From Candidatus Zhuqueibacterota bacterium (GTDB lineage: Bacteria > Zhuqueibacterota > Zhuqueibacteria > Residuimicrobiales > Krinioviventaceae): a DNA stretch of 6,101 nt. The notes below the pieces were generated by a model. The model was given only the letters and a program-made list of their open reading frames with translations. It had not been told where the DNA came from and ran no database searches. The stretch is taken from contig RQOI01000053.1 in NCBI GenBank assembly GCA_003854995.1, forward strand, positions 1 to 6,101, given 5' to 3'. Shown here one piece after another: positions 4,643 to 6,101 of this stretch (the first letter of the stretch is position 1; each line of letters begins with the position of its first letter). The position numbers were made by a program, and so were the translations under genes.

Positions 4643-6101
4643 TCATTTCATCAATATCATGCGCCTGGTTTCGGTAAAGCTATCGGCTGTCAGCCGATAA
4701 AAGTAGACGCCGGACGGCGCCGGGGCGCCATTTCCATCCAGACCATGCCAGCTGAGCATATAGGCGCCGGCATCCTGCGTTTCGTCGACCAGCGTGGCGA
4801 TTTCGCCGCCTTGAATGTTGTAGACGACCAGTCGCACTTGTGCACGGGATGCGATCTGATACTGAATGCGCGTCACCGGATTGAAGGGATTCGGAAAGTT
4901 CTGCTGCAGGGTAAAATCAACAGGAACCTCGTCATTGAGGCGCGCAACGCCCGTCGGGTAGTCGATGCGAAAGACCGCGTCGCTCTTGTCACTGATCACT
5001 TGTGTCACATCAGTGACGCGAACCAGACAGCTCTCGCTCACCGGCGCCTGCGCCACCCATGTCCAGCTGCCGGAATTTGCCGCGTCGCCGACGAGCTGCG
5101 TCCAGGTCGAACCGTTGTCGCGCGACAACTCTATCTTTATGAGCGAGCCGCCGTTCGTCGATTCCCACATGATGACCTGCTCGTCGCCGATGTGCCACGT
5201 TTCGCCGCCATTCGGACTGTTCAATTCGATGGCGGGCTGTTCGAGAATGGTGAAAGAGCCATCGCTGGTGTCGAGCGGCAAGCCGCTGACATCCGCCGCC
5301 ATCACCAGGCAGCTATGCGACGCCGGTCCGGTCACCAGCCAGCTGGTGCTGCCCGTGTCCTCGGACTGGGCGATGGTCTCCCAGGTGGCGCCGTTGTCGC
5401 GCGTCAGTTGAATCTTGACCACGCCGCTGGTGTTGACGGAGCTCCAGGTGATGGACTGCGTTGCGCCGATCTGCCATTTTTCGCCGCCGTTCGGCGCAAT
5501 GAGGGTGATGGCCGGTTTGTCGCTGATGCGAAAAACGGCGTCGCTCGTGTCGCTCGCAGATTGGTCGGCGGCCACGCGCACCAGCGCTGCCTCAGTGGCC
5601 GGCGCGGTCGGCATCCAGTGAAAGAGGCCGCTGTCCGCAGCAGCTTGCCCCAGAATCTCCCAGCTCACGCCATTGTCCCTGCTCAGCTCAATGGTCACAT
5701 CGCGCTCGACATCCTGGGCGAACCAGGTGATCTGCTGCGCTGAGCCAATTGGCCAGTTCTCGCCGCCGTTCGGCGCGGTCACTGCGATCGTCGGTTGGGT
5801 TGGCGGCAGAATGGTGAAAACGGCATCGCTCATATCCCAGACAGCCTCGTCGACGTCCGATACTTTGACGAGACAGGCGTCCGACGCCGGCAGGGTGACC
5901 GTCCAGCTGTATTCGCCCGTGTCCTGCGTGCTGTCGCTCAGTACATCCCACGTGGCGCCCGCATCGCGACTCAGCGCAATGGTGACTGCGCCGCTGCAAT
6001 TGATCGATGTCCAGAGAATCTCATGGCGCGCGCCAACCTGCCACTGCTCGCCGCCGTTTGGCGACGTGACAATGATCGACGGCGGTGCAGCGATGGCAAA
6101 A
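4643..6101 (-). CDS. Secreted multi-repeat protein with type IX secretion sorting domain, N-terminus beyond window
   Basis: 485 residues up to the stop are visible; the frame stays open to base 6101. The first in-frame Met inside the window (5831-5833) is not the start, because the repeat pattern continues without break upstream of it. Four tandem Ig-like repeats (about 8-103, 104-196, 197-289, 290-382) each have PNGGE-x-W-x-[IV]-G near the front and an Asp-box-like S/T-R-D-[NA]-G-x-T/S-W about 30 residues later (44-51, 140-147, 233-240, 326-333). A linker and then QNFPNPFNP (400-408) lead into the C-terminal FlgD-like sorting domain, ending in a basic RRMILMK tail. Known of the family: such a tail takes cargo through the T9SS across the outer membrane to the cell surface or medium. 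The repeats are probably binding or spacer modules; any catalytic domain would lie upstream, outside the window. Its strong terminator and the 535-base gap argue against co-transcription with the exporter. Confidence 0.93.
   Translation of the reverse strand, partial: FAIAAPPSIIVTSPNGGEQWQVGARHEILWTSINCSGAVTIALSRDAGATWDVLSDSTQDTGEYSWTVTLPASDACLVKVSDVDEAVWDMSDAVFTILPPTQPTIAVTAPNGGENWPIGSAQQITWFAQDVERDVTIELSRDNGVSWEILGQAAADSGLFHWMPTAPATEAALVRVAADQSASDTSDAVFRISDKPAITLIAPNGGEKWQIGATQSITWSSVNTSGVVKIQLTRDNGATWETIAQSEDTGSTSWLVTGPASHSCLVMAADVSGLPLDTSDGSFTILEQPAIELNSPNGGETWHIGDEQVIMWESTNGGSLIKIELSRDNGSTWTQLVGDAANSGSWTWVAQAPVSESCLVRVTDVTQVISDKSDAVFRIDYPTGVARLNDEVPVDFTLQQNFPNPFNPVTRIQYQIASRAQVRLVVYNIQGGEIATLVDETQDAGAYMLSWHGLDGNGAPAPSGVYFYRLTADSFTETRRMILMK
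4646..4915 (-). other. T9SS type A C-terminal sorting domain (protein domain)
   Basis: The last 90 residues (396-485 of the visible protein) start with DFTLQQNFPNPFNPVTRI-Y, followed by the beta-rich VRLVVYNIQG, a GLDGNG turn and SGVYFYRLTAD, and end in RRMILMK. This is the pattern of the FlgD-like Ig / Por-secretion-tail type seen in FCB-group secreted proteins. It is the main taxonomic clue in the window. Confidence 0.88.
4955..6079 (-). repeat. Four in-frame Ig-like protein repeats of 93-96 residues
   Basis: Units lie at 5792-6079, 5513-5791, 5234-5512 and 4955-5233. The spacing of the PNGGE motif is 96, 93 and 93 residues. The other shared features are an I-x-W strand after PNGGE, the Asp-box-like motif, a W near the middle, C-L-V in three of the four units (Cys76, Cys264, Cys358; Ala172 in the second) and an SD-[AG]-x-F-[TR]-I end. 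The PNGGExWxxGxxxxIxW front resembles the Kre9/KNH-type Ig-like fold; that family name comes from memory and needs a profile search. The units are clearly diverged, so the duplication is not recent. Confidence 0.88.

Noticed and set aside
4306..4646. Three overlapping minus-strand open frames (63-77 residues) in the intergenic region
   Set aside because: They run through the hairpins, the tandem duplication and, in one case, the terminator. They overlap each other in different frames, have no good ribosome site and resemble no known protein.
4745..5743. Long plus-strand open frame of 332 codons opposite the repeat protein
   Set aside because: It mirrors the four-fold repeats of the real minus-strand gene, including periodic similar peptides, so its openness comes from the repeated codon pattern on the other strand.
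5831..5833. Met codon as start of the secreted protein
   Set aside because: The frame stays open upstream to 6100 and encodes a further repeat with PNGGE and SRDAGATW, so this Met is internal. No ribosome site precedes it.

Overview
The window reads as a piece of a high-GC bacterial chromosome, probably from the FCB side of the tree (Bacteroidota, Ignavibacteria, Calditrichota, KSB1-like lineages). The main clue is the C-terminus of the rightmost protein, which carries the QNFPNPFNP signature and a FlgD-like type IX secretion (T9SS) sorting domain. The lineage is an inference; there is no rRNA or marker gene here. All recognisable genes lie on the minus strand, so transcription runs from right to left.

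Right part (4643-6101): the C-terminal 485 residues of a large secreted protein, open at the window edge. It has four tandem Ig-like repeats of 93-96 residues, each with a PNGGExWxxG motif and an Asp-box-like S/T-R-D-x-G-x-T/S-W motif, followed by the T9SS sorting domain. A strong intrinsic terminator follows its stop codon (4585-4625).

Middle (4108-4642): 535 bases with no convincing gene, but rich in structure. It holds four CACGAAT heptamers at 10-11 base spacing, a run of perfect hairpins that can all be drawn with 4-base loops, a 16-base tandem duplication, three CTCTGTG-like heptamers at 9-10 base spacing, and a possible promoter for the genes to the left. This is the least explained part of the window.

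Left part (1-4107): a compact three-gene operon. The first two genes (604 and 589 residues, 7 bases apart) are the two halves of a heterodimeric ABC exporter, each with a membrane domain fused to an ATPase domain. The first has Asp in place of the catalytic Glu and a perfect LSGGQ signature; the second has the catalytic Glu and an altered LSVGQ signature. Together they would form one consensus and one degenerate ATP site, as in TM287/288, BmrCD and probably MdlAB. The third gene, 22 bases further on (16 if its upstream ATG is used), is a short-chain dehydrogenase/reductase cut by the left edge, with Tyr and Lys of the active site but Ala where the catalytic Ser is expected. The exported substrate, and any link between the reductase and the exporter, cannot be read from the sequence.

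I see no CRISPR array, tRNA, rRNA, transposase or phage gene. No complete novel system is evident; the best leads are the structured intergenic region, the reductase lacking its serine, and the linkage of the reductase to the exporter.
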